Assembly: GCA_030613125.1 (NCBI GenBank)
Contig: JAUWMO010000003.1
Coordinates: forward strand, 1-33,895
Source: Bacteroidota bacterium
Lineage (GTDB): Bacteria; Bacteroidota; Bacteroidia; Bacteroidales; VadinHA17
Length of the DNA stretch: 33,895 nt
Direction of reading: 5' to 3'
The translations under genes and the position numbers were made by a program. The notes under the pieces were generated by a model. The model did no database searches, was not told the origin of the DNA, and saw nothing but the letters and a program-made list of their open reading frames with translations. Below are positions 24,921 through 33,752 of the stretch, one piece after another. Each line of letters opens with the position of its first letter. The first letter of the stretch is position 1.

Positions 24921-25565
24921 ATGAAAAACCAACAGGATTACCTAAATGACCTCAGGCAGATCAGATCCATTATGGAACGATCTTCGAGATTCCTTTCACT
25001 TAGTGGTTATTCCGGGATTTTTGCAGGCATTATTGCTCTGGCCGGTGGTATATTTGCATTCTGGTATCTGCACGATTCCGGTTTTCTGACAGTAAATGAG
25101 ATTTATCTGTCTTCAGGTATCCTTGCTGACAAAATTGTACGGTTTTTATTTTATGATGGGTTGATCGTCCTGATCCTGGCTTTAGTTTCATCACTGTTTT
25201 TTTCATGGTTGAAAGCAAAACGCCTTGGGTTACATTTATGGGATCATACTACTAAAAGAGTACTGGTTAATCTTGCTATTCCCATTATGGCAGGAGGGAT
25301 ATTTACTGTAATGGTGATGATTAATAATCAACTTTACCTGATTGCACCCGTTACATTATTATTTTATGGAATGGCTCTGCTTAATGCCGGAAATTATACA
25401 TTAAGTGAAGTCAGGTACCTTGGTATGGCAGAGATTGCAACCGGAATTTTTGCTACAATTTTTCTGAGATATGGACTCTATTTCTGGATATTCGGGTTTG
25501 GTATCCTGCATATTGCATATGGCTTGATAATGCACTTCAGGTATGATGTAAATCGGGAAGGGTAA
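24921..25565 (+). CDS. Multi-pass membrane protein of unknown function, upstream of wHTH/CreD
   Basis: 214-aa ORF with several hydrophobic helices. Confidence 0.8.
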   Translation: MKNQQDYLNDLRQIRSIMERSSRFLSLSGYSGIFAGIIALAGGIFAFWYLHDSGFLTVNEIYLSSGILADKIVRFLFYDGLIVLILALVSSLFFSWLKAKRLGLHLWDHTTKRVLVNLAIPIMAGGIFTVMVMINNQLYLIAPVTLLFYGMALLNAGNYTLSEVRYLGMAEIATGIFATIFLRYGLYFWIFGFGILHIAYGLIMHFRYDVNREG

Positions 25566-25579
25566 TATAATAGTCAGAT

Positions 25580-25634
25580 GGTAGTAATTAGGTAGTAATT
25601 AAGTGGTAATTAGGTGGTAATTGAGTGGTCATTG
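25580..25634. repeat. Tandem repeat, 5 x 11 bp
   Basis: GGTAGTAATTA / GGTAGTAATTA / AGTGGTAATTA / GGTGGTAATTG / AGTGGTCATTG. Confidence 0.9.
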
Positions 25635-25739
25635 AGAAACATGGAATGTTGGAAGAATGTTCGTGAGACTAGCTTTCTACAACGTAGAATGCTTTAGTCG
25701 AACAATCCCGATAGCGAAGCTCATCGGGAGAATAATGGA

Positions 25740-25858
25740 ATGTCATCCCGAACCGCAGGGAGGGATCTCCTCAACTATGTAATTCTGACTATTTTAGATA
25801 GTAATAAATTCAGGGAGATTCTTCGACTCAATTCGTCGCTCAGGATCCAATGTTCAGG
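25740..25858. repeat. Dispersed palindromic repeat, copy 1
   Basis: atgtcatcccgaaccgcagggagggatctcct...cttcgactcaattcgtcgctcaggat...gttcagg; second copy at 27574-27700. Confidence 0.8.
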
Positions 25859-25860
25859 CA

Positions 25861-26172
25861 ATGAAAAAAAAAATTATGAAAAACCCAATCAAAGGTTTGA
25901 ATAAAATCTTCGACAGCAGGGTCAGGCTTGGAATAATGTCAGCACTGGTTGTTAATGACTGGCTGGACTTTAATTCGCTCAAGGAATTGCTTGAGGTAAC
26001 TGACGGGAATCTTGCCAGTCATCTTAAAGCCCTCGAAAAACATGAATATATTAAATTTAAGAAACAATTTATCGGACGTAAACCCCATACTTCATATCGC
26101 AGTACAACCAAAGGGAAAAATGCTATCACCTTCCATTTGAATGCTCTTGAAAAACTGATCAAAAATGAATAA
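25861..26172 (+). CDS. Winged-helix transcriptional regulator (ArsR/MarR-like fold)
   Basis: RLGIMSALVVNDWLDFNSLKELLEVTDGNLASHLKALEKHEYIKFKKQFIGRKPHTSYRSTTKGKNAI. Confidence 0.88.
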   Translation: MKKKIMKNPIKGLNKIFDSRVRLGIMSALVVNDWLDFNSLKELLEVTDGNLASHLKALEKHEYIKFKKQFIGRKPHTSYRSTTKGKNAITFHLNALEKLIKNE

Positions 26173-26188
26173 ATTTTTTTACAAATAT

Positions 26189-26205
26189 ACTTTGTATTAC
26201 AAAGT
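26189..26205. promoter_or_regulatory. Palindromic operator-like site B upstream of creD
   Basis: ACTTTG-TATTA-CAAAGT followed by TCTTTT as at site A. Confidence 0.5.
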
Positions 26206-26235
26206 TCTTTTTATAATTATTAAATTCTATTTAAA

Positions 26236-27564
26236 ATGGGAACAATTAAAGAAAACACTCAAAAGATTTCTTCATCGGTAATGATGAAGATGGTAATTAT
26301 AGGGATAGTTATCCTGACTCTGTTGATTCCAGCAGGAATGATCAAAAACCTGATAAGGGAAAGGGAAGAGTTCAGGAGAGCAACGAAGATGGAGATCCAG
26401 GATAAATGGGGAAAAGATCAAACAATTTCGGGACCCATTATTACTATTCCCTACCTCCGCCGTATAAGGGAAAAAGACATTCTGGTAAAACACAAGGCAT
26501 ACATATATATTTTACCTGAAAAATTGAAAATAACCGGAAACATTGAACCTGAAATCAGGTACAGAAGTATTCATAAAGTGGTTGTTTACAATACAAATCT
26601 TACAATTACAGGACACTTTGAAAAGGGCCGGGAAATTCTCAATAATATTCCTTTAGAAGATATTCAATGGAAAGAAATAAAAATTGATTTTGGTGTTTCC
26701 GATATGCGGGGAATACAGAAGGAGATTCAAATATTTCTTGATGAAAAAACTATAATTACAAAATCAGGTGCTTCAACTGATAGTCCGATTAAACAAGGAT
26801 TTCACGGATCATCGTATATGGATATAAATACACTTGACAATCCGTATAATTTCCGCATCGAAATAAGCCTCAATGGAAGTGGTTCCCTGAATTTCATTCC
26901 CCTGGGAAAAACCACTGATGTCCGGTTATCTTCAGAATGGATGGATCCGGCATTTTACGGAGCATTTCTGCCAGATGACCGGACTATAGATAATAATGGG
27001 TTTTCTGCACACTGGACCATCCTTCATTATAACAGGAACTATCCCCAGATCTGGTTGAACCAAAAATATGAGACCAGTCCGTCATCCTTCGGGGTCAGTT
27101 TATTTCTTCCTGTTGATGAATACCAGAAAACAATGCGCTCAGTTAAGTACGCTATTCTTTTTCTAACGCTGACCTTTACTTTGTTTTTCTTTATCGAGGT
27201 TCTTAACCAAAAAAAGGTTCATCCGGTACAATACCTGATGGTTGGAGCCTCATTAATAGTTTTTTACATCCTCCTTCTGTCATTATCAGAACACATAGGA
27301 TTTTTGGTAGCTTATTTAATTTCAGCAGCAGCAATTATTCTGCAGATTAGCCTTTTCATATATATGATAATTAACTCCCTGAAATTGACCCTGTTAACAT
27401 CTGTAATCTTAACTGCATTGTATAGTTATCTTTTTGTATTGCTTCAAATACAAGACTATGCCTTACTAATAGGAAGTGTTGGTTTATTTGTTATACTGGG
27501 AATTATAATGTATTTATCAAAGAATATCAACTGGTACAAACCTATTTCTACAGGGGAAAGTTGA
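26236..27564 (+). CDS. creD: CreD family inner-membrane protein
   Basis: SGPIITIPYLRR, C-terminal block of hydrophobic helices, EHIGFLVAYLISAAAIILQI and YLFVLLQIQDYALLIGSVGLF. Confidence 0.9.
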   Translation: MGTIKENTQKISSSVMMKMVIIGIVILTLLIPAGMIKNLIREREEFRRATKMEIQDKWGKDQTISGPIITIPYLRRIREKDILVKHKAYIYILPEKLKITGNIEPEIRYRSIHKVVVYNTNLTITGHFEKGREILNNIPLEDIQWKEIKIDFGVSDMRGIQKEIQIFLDEKTIITKSGASTDSPIKQGFHGSSYMDINTLDNPYNFRIEISLNGSGSLNFIPLGKTTDVRLSSEWMDPAFYGAFLPDDRTIDNNGFSAHWTILHYNRNYPQIWLNQKYETSPSSFGVSLFLPVDEYQKTMRSVKYAILFLTLTFTLFFFIEVLNQKKVHPVQYLMVGASLIVFYILLLSLSEHIGFLVAYLISAAAIILQISLFIYMIINSLKLTLLTSVILTALYSYLFVLLQIQDYALLIGSVGLFVILGIIMYLSKNINWYKPISTGES

Positions 27565-27573
27565 ATAAGAGAA

Positions 27574-27700
27574 ATGTCATCCCGAACCGCAGGGAGGGAT
27601 CTCCTTAACTATGGAATTCTGACTGCTTTAAATAGTTATAAAACTTAAGGAGATCCTTCGACTCACTTCGTTCGCTCAGGATGACAAATCAATATTCAGG
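27574..27700. repeat. Dispersed palindromic repeat, copy 2
   Basis: Near-identical to 25740-25858; ends cgaaccgcagggagggatct and agatccttcgactcacttcgttcgctcaggatgac are imperfectly inverted. Confidence 0.8.
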
Positions 27701-27903
27701 TTAACAATATATTTGCCGACTAAACCATTTGATGCGAGGACAGAGTTCATGCAAATGACCCACCTACGCAAGCTTCGGGCGCCTATGCTAAAGCTTGTGC
27801 CTCCGTCCTCGCCGTCGCGTAGCCGCTATGGCGAAGCACGGTAAAGCTACGGCGACACGCGGACAGCGACAGCATGCGGACAGGCACGAATGATTGCGAG
27901 TCT

Positions 27904-27940
27904 CGAAAAACTACCAAATCATAGATTTGGTAGTTTTTCG
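27904..27940. terminator. Bidirectional intrinsic terminator between convergent creD and S9 peptidase genes
   Basis: Perfect 17-bp stem CGAAAAACTACCAAATC-ATA-GATTTGGTAGTTTTTCG; A5/T5 tracts flank the GC part of the stem on both strands. Confidence 0.7.
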
Positions 27941-27978
27941 GGATGAATGACAGAATCAGTCTTCAGACAGTGAGCATA

Positions 27979-30144
27979 TTATTCCGTTATCCCAACCAGG
28001 TTCAGCATAAAAGCATATTCCAGTGCCGTTTCCTTATATCTCCTGAAACGTCCGGACACTCCGCCATGACCTGCCTCCATATTTATTTTAAACACCAATA
28101 AGTTATTATCTGTTTTCATATCCCGTAGTTTGGCAACCCATTTTGCCGGCTCCCAATATTGGACCTGAGAATCCCAGTAACCGGTTGTCACCAGGATATT
28201 AGGATAATCCATATCCTGCACGTTATCGTAAGGTGAATAGGACATCATATAGTTATAATATTCCTTTTCATTTGGATTCCCCCACTCATCATATTCAGAA
28301 GATGTTAAAGGTATTGACGAATCCAGCATGGTGGTTACCACGTCTACCCAGGGAACAGATGCCACAACACCTTTATACAGGTCAGGCCGCATATTCAGAA
28401 TAGCACCAATCAGCAGACCTCCTGCACTTCCTCCCATGGCAAACAGATGGTCAGGATTTGTATATTGTTTTTCAATAAGATATTCCGCACAGGTATTGAA
28501 GTCGGTAAAAGTGTTTTTCTTTTCCAACAATTTCCCATTTTCATACCACCAGCGTCCCATTTCACTACCACCCCTGATATGGGCAATGGCATACACAAAT
28601 CCTCGATCAAGGAGGGTTAACCTGACAGAACTAAAATAAGCCTCCATTGAAGACCCATAAGAACCATAACCATAAAGCATAGTCGGATTGGATCCATCCA
28701 ATTTTAAACCTTTTTTATATACAAGTGAGACAGGCACTTCAATCCCATCTTCAGCAGTGGCATACAAGCGTTTTGCCACATAATTATTTTTGTCAAAATC
28801 TCCTAAGACATCTTCTTCTTTTAACAAATTCTTTTCTTTGCTAACCATATTGAAATCAATGGTTGAAATAGGTGTGGTCAATGAAGAATATATATACCTG
28901 AGCTGATCGGTGTCAAATTCAGGATTTGCAGATATCCAAGCAAGATATGTTTCTTCCCCGAAATCAACAAAATAATCTTCGCTCCCATCCCAGCTTATCA
29001 AGCGCAAATTTGTTAGTCCCTTAATCCTTTCACTAACAACCAGATAATCCTTGAATATTTCAAATCCCTGCAACAGAACATCATTCCGGTGAGGGATCAC
29101 ATCCGTCCAATTTTCTTTAGTAAGTTTGTTAATAGATGTTCTCATTAGTTTAAAATTCAGAGCACCATCTTTGTTGGTACGGATATAGAAATGATCTTCA
29201 TAATGAACTATATGATATTCATGATCTTTTTCCCTGTTTTGTACAATCCGGAACTCACCTGTTGGATCGGAAGCATCAAGTATCCTGTATTCTGTTGACA
29301 GTGTTTGAGAAGATCCAATCACGAGATATTTTTTTGATTTTGTTTTAGAAACAAATGTTCCAAAGGTCTCATCCTTTTCATAATACACCTCCACAGGAGA
29401 GTTTGATCCCAGCACATAGCGATTTATCCTGTCAGATCTGAGTGTTACCGGATCTTTGGTACTATAGAAAACTGTTTTGTTATCATGGGCCCAGGTCACC
29501 CCACCTGTAGTATTAGAAATCTGGTCTGCCAGTAGTTCACCTGTTTCAAGGTTCTTGAAATAAATTGTGTATCGACGCCTGCTTACTGTATCGACACCAT
29601 ATGCAAGTGTTTTTGAATCTTCACTAACATTCACTCCCACAACCTGGAAAAAATCATGTCCTTTAGCCAAAAGATTAACATTGAGCATTATTTCTTCTTT
29701 GGCTTCCAGGTTTCCTTTTTTCCTGCAATACAATGGATATTCATTCCCTTTTTCATATCTGGTATAATAAAAGTATCCATTCCTTTTTACAGGAACAGAC
29801 TCATCGTCCTGTTTTATCCTGCCAATAATCTCTTCAAACAGTTTCTTCTGGAAAGCTTCTGTATGATTCATCACCGCATTTGTATAGGCATTCTCAGCAT
29901 TTAGGTAATCCAGCACTTTCTGTGTTTGTTTATCAACCGCCTCGGCATTCTTTTGCTCATCTGTGAGCCTCATCCACAAATAATTATCTACCCTGGTGTC
30001 ATCATGGATAGTTAATTCTTTTGGGCTTTTCTCTGCAACCGGAGGTTTCATATCAACTGTTCTTGGTTTAGGGTTACATGCCCATATAAACAGTATTAAA
30101 ATACCTGTAATAATTATTTTCAGATTTTGGGTTTGGTTTTTCAT
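27979..30144 (-). CDS. S9 family prolyl oligopeptidase / oligopeptidase B-like, lipoprotein
   Basis: Lipobox-like IWAC; MAMGGSAGGLLIGAILNMRPDLYKGVVASVPWVDVVTTMLD; catalytic His region MEAGHGG. Confidence 0.93.
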   Translation of the reverse strand: MKNQTQNLKIIITGILILFIWACNPKPRTVDMKPPVAEKSPKELTIHDDTRVDNYLWMRLTDEQKNAEAVDKQTQKVLDYLNAENAYTNAVMNHTEAFQKKLFEEIIGRIKQDDESVPVKRNGYFYYTRYEKGNEYPLYCRKKGNLEAKEEIMLNVNLLAKGHDFFQVVGVNVSEDSKTLAYGVDTVSRRRYTIYFKNLETGELLADQISNTTGGVTWAHDNKTVFYSTKDPVTLRSDRINRYVLGSNSPVEVYYEKDETFGTFVSKTKSKKYLVIGSSQTLSTEYRILDASDPTGEFRIVQNREKDHEYHIVHYEDHFYIRTNKDGALNFKLMRTSINKLTKENWTDVIPHRNDVLLQGFEIFKDYLVVSERIKGLTNLRLISWDGSEDYFVDFGEETYLAWISANPEFDTDQLRYIYSSLTTPISTIDFNMVSKEKNLLKEEDVLGDFDKNNYVAKRLYATAEDGIEVPVSLVYKKGLKLDGSNPTMLYGYGSYGSSMEAYFSSVRLTLLDRGFVYAIAHIRGGSEMGRWWYENGKLLEKKNTFTDFNTCAEYLIEKQYTNPDHLFAMGGSAGGLLIGAILNMRPDLYKGVVASVPWVDVVTTMLDSSIPLTSSEYDEWGNPNEKEYYNYMMSYSPYDNVQDMDYPNILVTTGYWDSQVQYWEPAKWVAKLRDMKTDNNLLVFKINMEAGHGGVSGRFRRYKETALEYAFMLNLVGITE

Positions 30145-30207
30145 CTGCTACATGTTTAATTTTTTTTTTCATCTACACACGTTAATTAAACAAAACACTT
30201 AGATAAG

Positions 30208-30861
30208 TCAAAACTCCAGACTAATAAAAAAGGCCGTGACCGGATTAAATCTGGATCTATAATCCGATTTATTAACATCCGACAGATCAGGTATCTCAGT
30301 GGGACTCCAGAAATAGACACTTCCCTCTTCCCTGTACATCAGCATTTCAACATTCGTTTCAATTGAAAAAGAGAGTGGGGTTTTAGTTTCAAACTTAACT
30401 CCTAAAGTTGGTGAAATTCCTATACCAAGTTTGTTTATATCATACTTTTCATAACTTGGATTTAAATTATTATTTCTTTCTTCGACCAGATTTCCTCCCA
30501 TAATTTTAAGATCAACAGCAATGTATGGTTTTATCCAGGAATTCAAAAAACCCCTTTGATAGCCCAGTCCGAATTCTATTTCCGAATAATTTCCGCTTGA
30601 TTCAGACTGAGAGTTATCTATTTTATCAATCTTTTGAAAGTAGTTGAAATTAAAACGGATAGCATTCTTGTTAAAATGCCTTTTATAACTTAATCCATGC
30701 AAAAAATTCAGGTAATACTTTTTCCCTCCTTCAACCACATAACGATTTTTCACACTTAATAAATTGAAAGAAAACTCATTCTTAGGAAGCTCGATTTCCT
30801 CCTGTCCTTTAACCGGGAAGGAAATAAATATTATACTTAGAATGGTAAAAAAATATTTCAT
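30208..30861 (-). CDS. Secreted outer-membrane beta-barrel-like protein
   Basis: Signal peptide; alternating strands ending in aromatic FFISLEF. Confidence 0.65.
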   Translation of the reverse strand: MKYFFTILSIIFISFPVKGQEEIELPKNEFSFNLLSVKNRYVVEGGKKYYLNFLHGLSYKRHFNKNAIRFNFNYFQKIDKIDNSQSESSGNYSEIEFGLGYQRGFLNSWIKPYIAVDLKIMGGNLVEERNNNLNPSYEKYDINKLGIGISPTLGVKFETKTPLSFSIETNVEMLMYREEGSVYFWSPTEIPDLSDVNKSDYRSRFNPVTAFFISLEF

Positions 30862-30941
30862 TGATTTTTATTGAGAAAGGTAAAAATACATATTTACATG
30901 CCATTTACAAACAGAAGACAAGATGGTTTCAATAATTTACA

Positions 30942-31247
30942 TTAAATTGAATTGATCTGATTCTTCAGCTTAAGCAAAGGAACAATCAATAATAAAAGTA
31001 CAGAAATAGTAAAGAGCCCCCATCCTACTCCAAACCTGTCGGCCATAAAACCGGCAACAAGAGTTAAATTCAGGGCATATCTCAGATTTCCGGATCTTTC
31101 AGCCATTACACCTGATTTCCTGGAGGCCAGGGAGGTGTTAATATATATATTACAAATGAGATGATGCAAAAAGTTCACTCTTCTTAAAGTGAGGAAATGG
31201 TTATATTTACACTGCACAAACCTGATAATTACTAAATATGCTGACAA
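30942..31247 (-). pseudogene. Possible C-terminal remnant of an MFS-type transporter
   Basis: LVAGFMADRFGVGWGLFTISVLLLLIVPLLKLKN looks like the end of an MFS transporter; residues before it are not convincing protein. Confidence 0.4.
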
Positions 31248-31339
31248 TTGATTAACTGACTAATTACGTATTACTTATTACTTATTGCTTTTTACGATTC
31301 AAATACTTTACAAAACAACATGAAACGAGTATGAACTTA

Positions 31340-31501
31340 GGAGCTGTCTTAAAAGTAGCCTAAAGGCATCATTCCATACTTGATACGAAATCTCTATCAC
31401 CTAAAACCAGAGGTTTATGGATTCCCGCGTTATTCGCTACGCTCATGAGGGCTAAAGCCGTTCGCGGGAATGATGTATAATCTGACTTTTGAGACAGTCC
31501 T
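31340..31501. mobile_element. MITE-like element with imperfect terminal inverted repeats
   Basis: Left AGGAGCTGTCTTAAAAGT versus reverse complement of right end AGGACTGTCTCAAAAGT; inner stem ATTCCCGCG/CGCGGGAAT (31421-31429/31463-31471). Confidence 0.6.
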
Positions 31502-31507
31502 GGTCTC

Positions 31508-32533
31508 ATGAAAGCATTAATTAAAAATTTTAAACGGATGAAGACAAGGCAATTTGGAAATACCGATTTAATGGTGAGTGAAGCAGGTTTCGGTGCATGG
31601 GCAATTGGTGGTCCGGCAATGGCAGGAGATATTGCGATTGGTTGGGGGAAAACTGATGATGACACATCAATAAAAGCTCTGAAAAAAGCAGCTGATCTGG
31701 GAGTTAACTTTTTCGACACTGCTGATTTTTACGGATTGGGACACTCTGAGGAACTGATTGGTAAAGTGTTTGGAAAAGGTCCTTCAATAATTGTTGCCAC
31801 AAAAGTTGGTCACAGATTAGCCTCAGATAATTCCATCTTTGTTGACTACTCAAAAAATTACATTCTGAGGGCCTGTGAAAAAAGTTTAAAAAGATTGAAA
31901 CGTGAATATCTTGACTATTACCAGCTTCATACTGCCAAGGTTCATGATCTTGAGAACAGTGAATGCATTGAGGCTATGGAAAGTTTAAAGAAACAGGGCA
32001 AAATCAGGTATTGGGGAGTCTCTCTGAATACTTATGATCCATATCCGGAAGCTGATTTTTTAATAAAAAATAGTATGGGGTCAGGATTTCAGATTGTGTT
32101 TAACATACTAAATCAAAGGGCAAGAAAATTATTGGATTCAGCATATCGAAATGAATTCGGAATAATTGCAAGAATGCCTCTTCAATTTGGTCTGCTTGCT
32201 AATAAATTCAGATTAGCTTCAAAATTTAGTAAAAATGATCACAGAGCATTCCGCTTGAACAAGAGAATATTAAAAAAAGTACTTCCTGAACTAAAAAAGA
32301 TATGGCCTGTAAAAGAACATTATAATATTACTCCTGTTTCACTGAGTTTAAGTTTCATCATGAGTTTCAAGGAAGTTTCCACTGTTATCCCAGGCATTAA
32401 AAATGCTGATCAGGCTTTTGAAAACGCAACAGGGATTACTGTTATCAAAGAGGAAGATAAGAGGTTTTTAGTTGATCTCTATGACCATAAACTGTGGAAA
32501 CTGGTTGAATTCCTGGAAAAAGAAGAGATTTGA
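31508..32533 (+). CDS. Aldo/keto reductase
   Basis: RQFGNTDLMVSEAGFGAWAIGG, NFFDTADFYGLGHSEELIGK, YLDYYQLHTAK; true start probably the in-frame ATG at 31538. Confidence 0.93.
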   Translation: MKALIKNFKRMKTRQFGNTDLMVSEAGFGAWAIGGPAMAGDIAIGWGKTDDDTSIKALKKAADLGVNFFDTADFYGLGHSEELIGKVFGKGPSIIVATKVGHRLASDNSIFVDYSKNYILRACEKSLKRLKREYLDYYQLHTAKVHDLENSECIEAMESLKKQGKIRYWGVSLNTYDPYPEADFLIKNSMGSGFQIVFNILNQRARKLLDSAYRNEFGIIARMPLQFGLLANKFRLASKFSKNDHRAFRLNKRILKKVLPELKKIWPVKEHYNITPVSLSLSFIMSFKEVSTVIPGIKNADQAFENATGITVIKEEDKRFLVDLYDHKLWKLVEFLEKEEI

Positions 32534-32564
32534 ATACTCCCGAAAAATCCTCCTGCTTTCTTTT

Positions 32565-33752
32565 CTATTCAACATACAATACAAGCCCTTTCATATATTC
32601 TCCTTCCGGATGGTAAATACTCACAGGATGATCAGCTGGCTGGCTCAGATTATGCAGGATCCGAACTGACCTCCCCGTATTGGCTGCAGCAACAAATACT
32701 GATTTCCTGAAATTTTCCCTGCTTACTACCTGAGAGCATGAAAAAGTAAACAGGAAACCTCCGGGACGGATGGAATTTATGGCTTTTGCATTTAACCTTT
32801 TGTAGCCCTGTAATGCCTGATGCAATACATTTTGATGTTTTGCAAAAGCCGGAGGATCCAGTATTATCAAATCATATTTGTTATCCGATTCATCCAGATA
32901 TTTAAAGGCATCGGCAGTAAAAGCCTTATGGCGGGATGAACCCGGAAAGTTTAATTCCACATTTGTCTCTGCCAGTTTAATAGCTGAAGCAGAACTATCA
33001 ACTGTATGTACAAGATTGGCATCTCCCCTGAGTGCATATACAGAAAACCCTCCTGAATAACCAAACATATTCAAAACTTTTCTATCAATGGAATATTCTT
33101 GTACCAATTTCCTGTTTTCTCTCTGATCAATATAAAAACCTGTCTTTTGACCTGATTCACAATCAATTTTAAAGATATTACCGTACTCTTTTACAGGTTT
33201 TATACTCTCTTTTCCAAATACCCATCCATCAAGAGGTTCAACAGGTGCTTTATAGGGAAGGGTTTTCTGGCTTTTATCATAAATGGAAAGCAATTTTTTC
33301 CCTATGATTTCAGAAAAAATGTCAAACAGGATATCCCTTATAAGATACATACCAACAGAATGAAACTGGACTACCAGAGTACCATCATAATAATCTGCAA
33401 TCAATCCCGGCATTCCGTCTCCTTCTGCATTTACAATACGGTAAACATTTGTTGACGCCGAGTTTGCCAGTCCAATAATTTGCCGGTATTTAAAAGATTC
33501 GGCAATTTTAATGTACCAGAATTCCCTGTCCGGTTCCTTATCTTCAAAAGACAAAACTCTTACTGCAATAGATCCGACCTGATAATGGCCCATGGCCAGA
33601 AATTCCCCTTTATTATCAAAGACTTTCACAATGTCACCATCTTTGGGGTTTCCAATCATTTTTTTTATAGCTCCTGAAAAAATCCAGGGATGATATCTCC
33701 GTAGTGACTGATCTTTTCCTGATTTCAGGATAACCTGCTTAAGATAGGGCAT
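32565..33752 (-). CDS. Class I SAM-dependent rRNA methyltransferase, RlmI-like with N-terminal PUA domain
   Basis: RRYHPWIFSGAIKKM, VLNMFGYSGGFSVYA, DLIILDPPAFAK, GGFLFTFSCSQ. Confidence 0.93.
   Translation of the reverse strand: MPYLKQVILKSGKDQSLRRYHPWIFSGAIKKMIGNPKDGDIVKVFDNKGEFLAMGHYQVGSIAVRVLSFEDKEPDREFWYIKIAESFKYRQIIGLANSASTNVYRIVNAEGDGMPGLIADYYDGTLVVQFHSVGMYLIRDILFDIFSEIIGKKLLSIYDKSQKTLPYKAPVEPLDGWVFGKESIKPVKEYGNIFKIDCESGQKTGFYIDQRENRKLVQEYSIDRKVLNMFGYSGGFSVYALRGDANLVHTVDSSASAIKLAETNVELNFPGSSRHKAFTADAFKYLDESDNKYDLIILDPPAFAKHQNVLHQALQGYKRLNAKAINSIRPGGFLFTFSCSQVVSRENFRKSVFVAAANTGRSVRILHNLSQPADHPVSIYHPEGEYMKGLVLYVE

Noticed and set aside
25580-25634. CRISPR array
   Set aside because: Repeats are contiguous 11-mers without spacers and there are no cas genes; scored as a tandem repeat instead.
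31369-31719. 116-aa minus ORF spanning MITE and aldo/keto reductase start
   Set aside because: Half is element sequence and half is antisense to the reductase.
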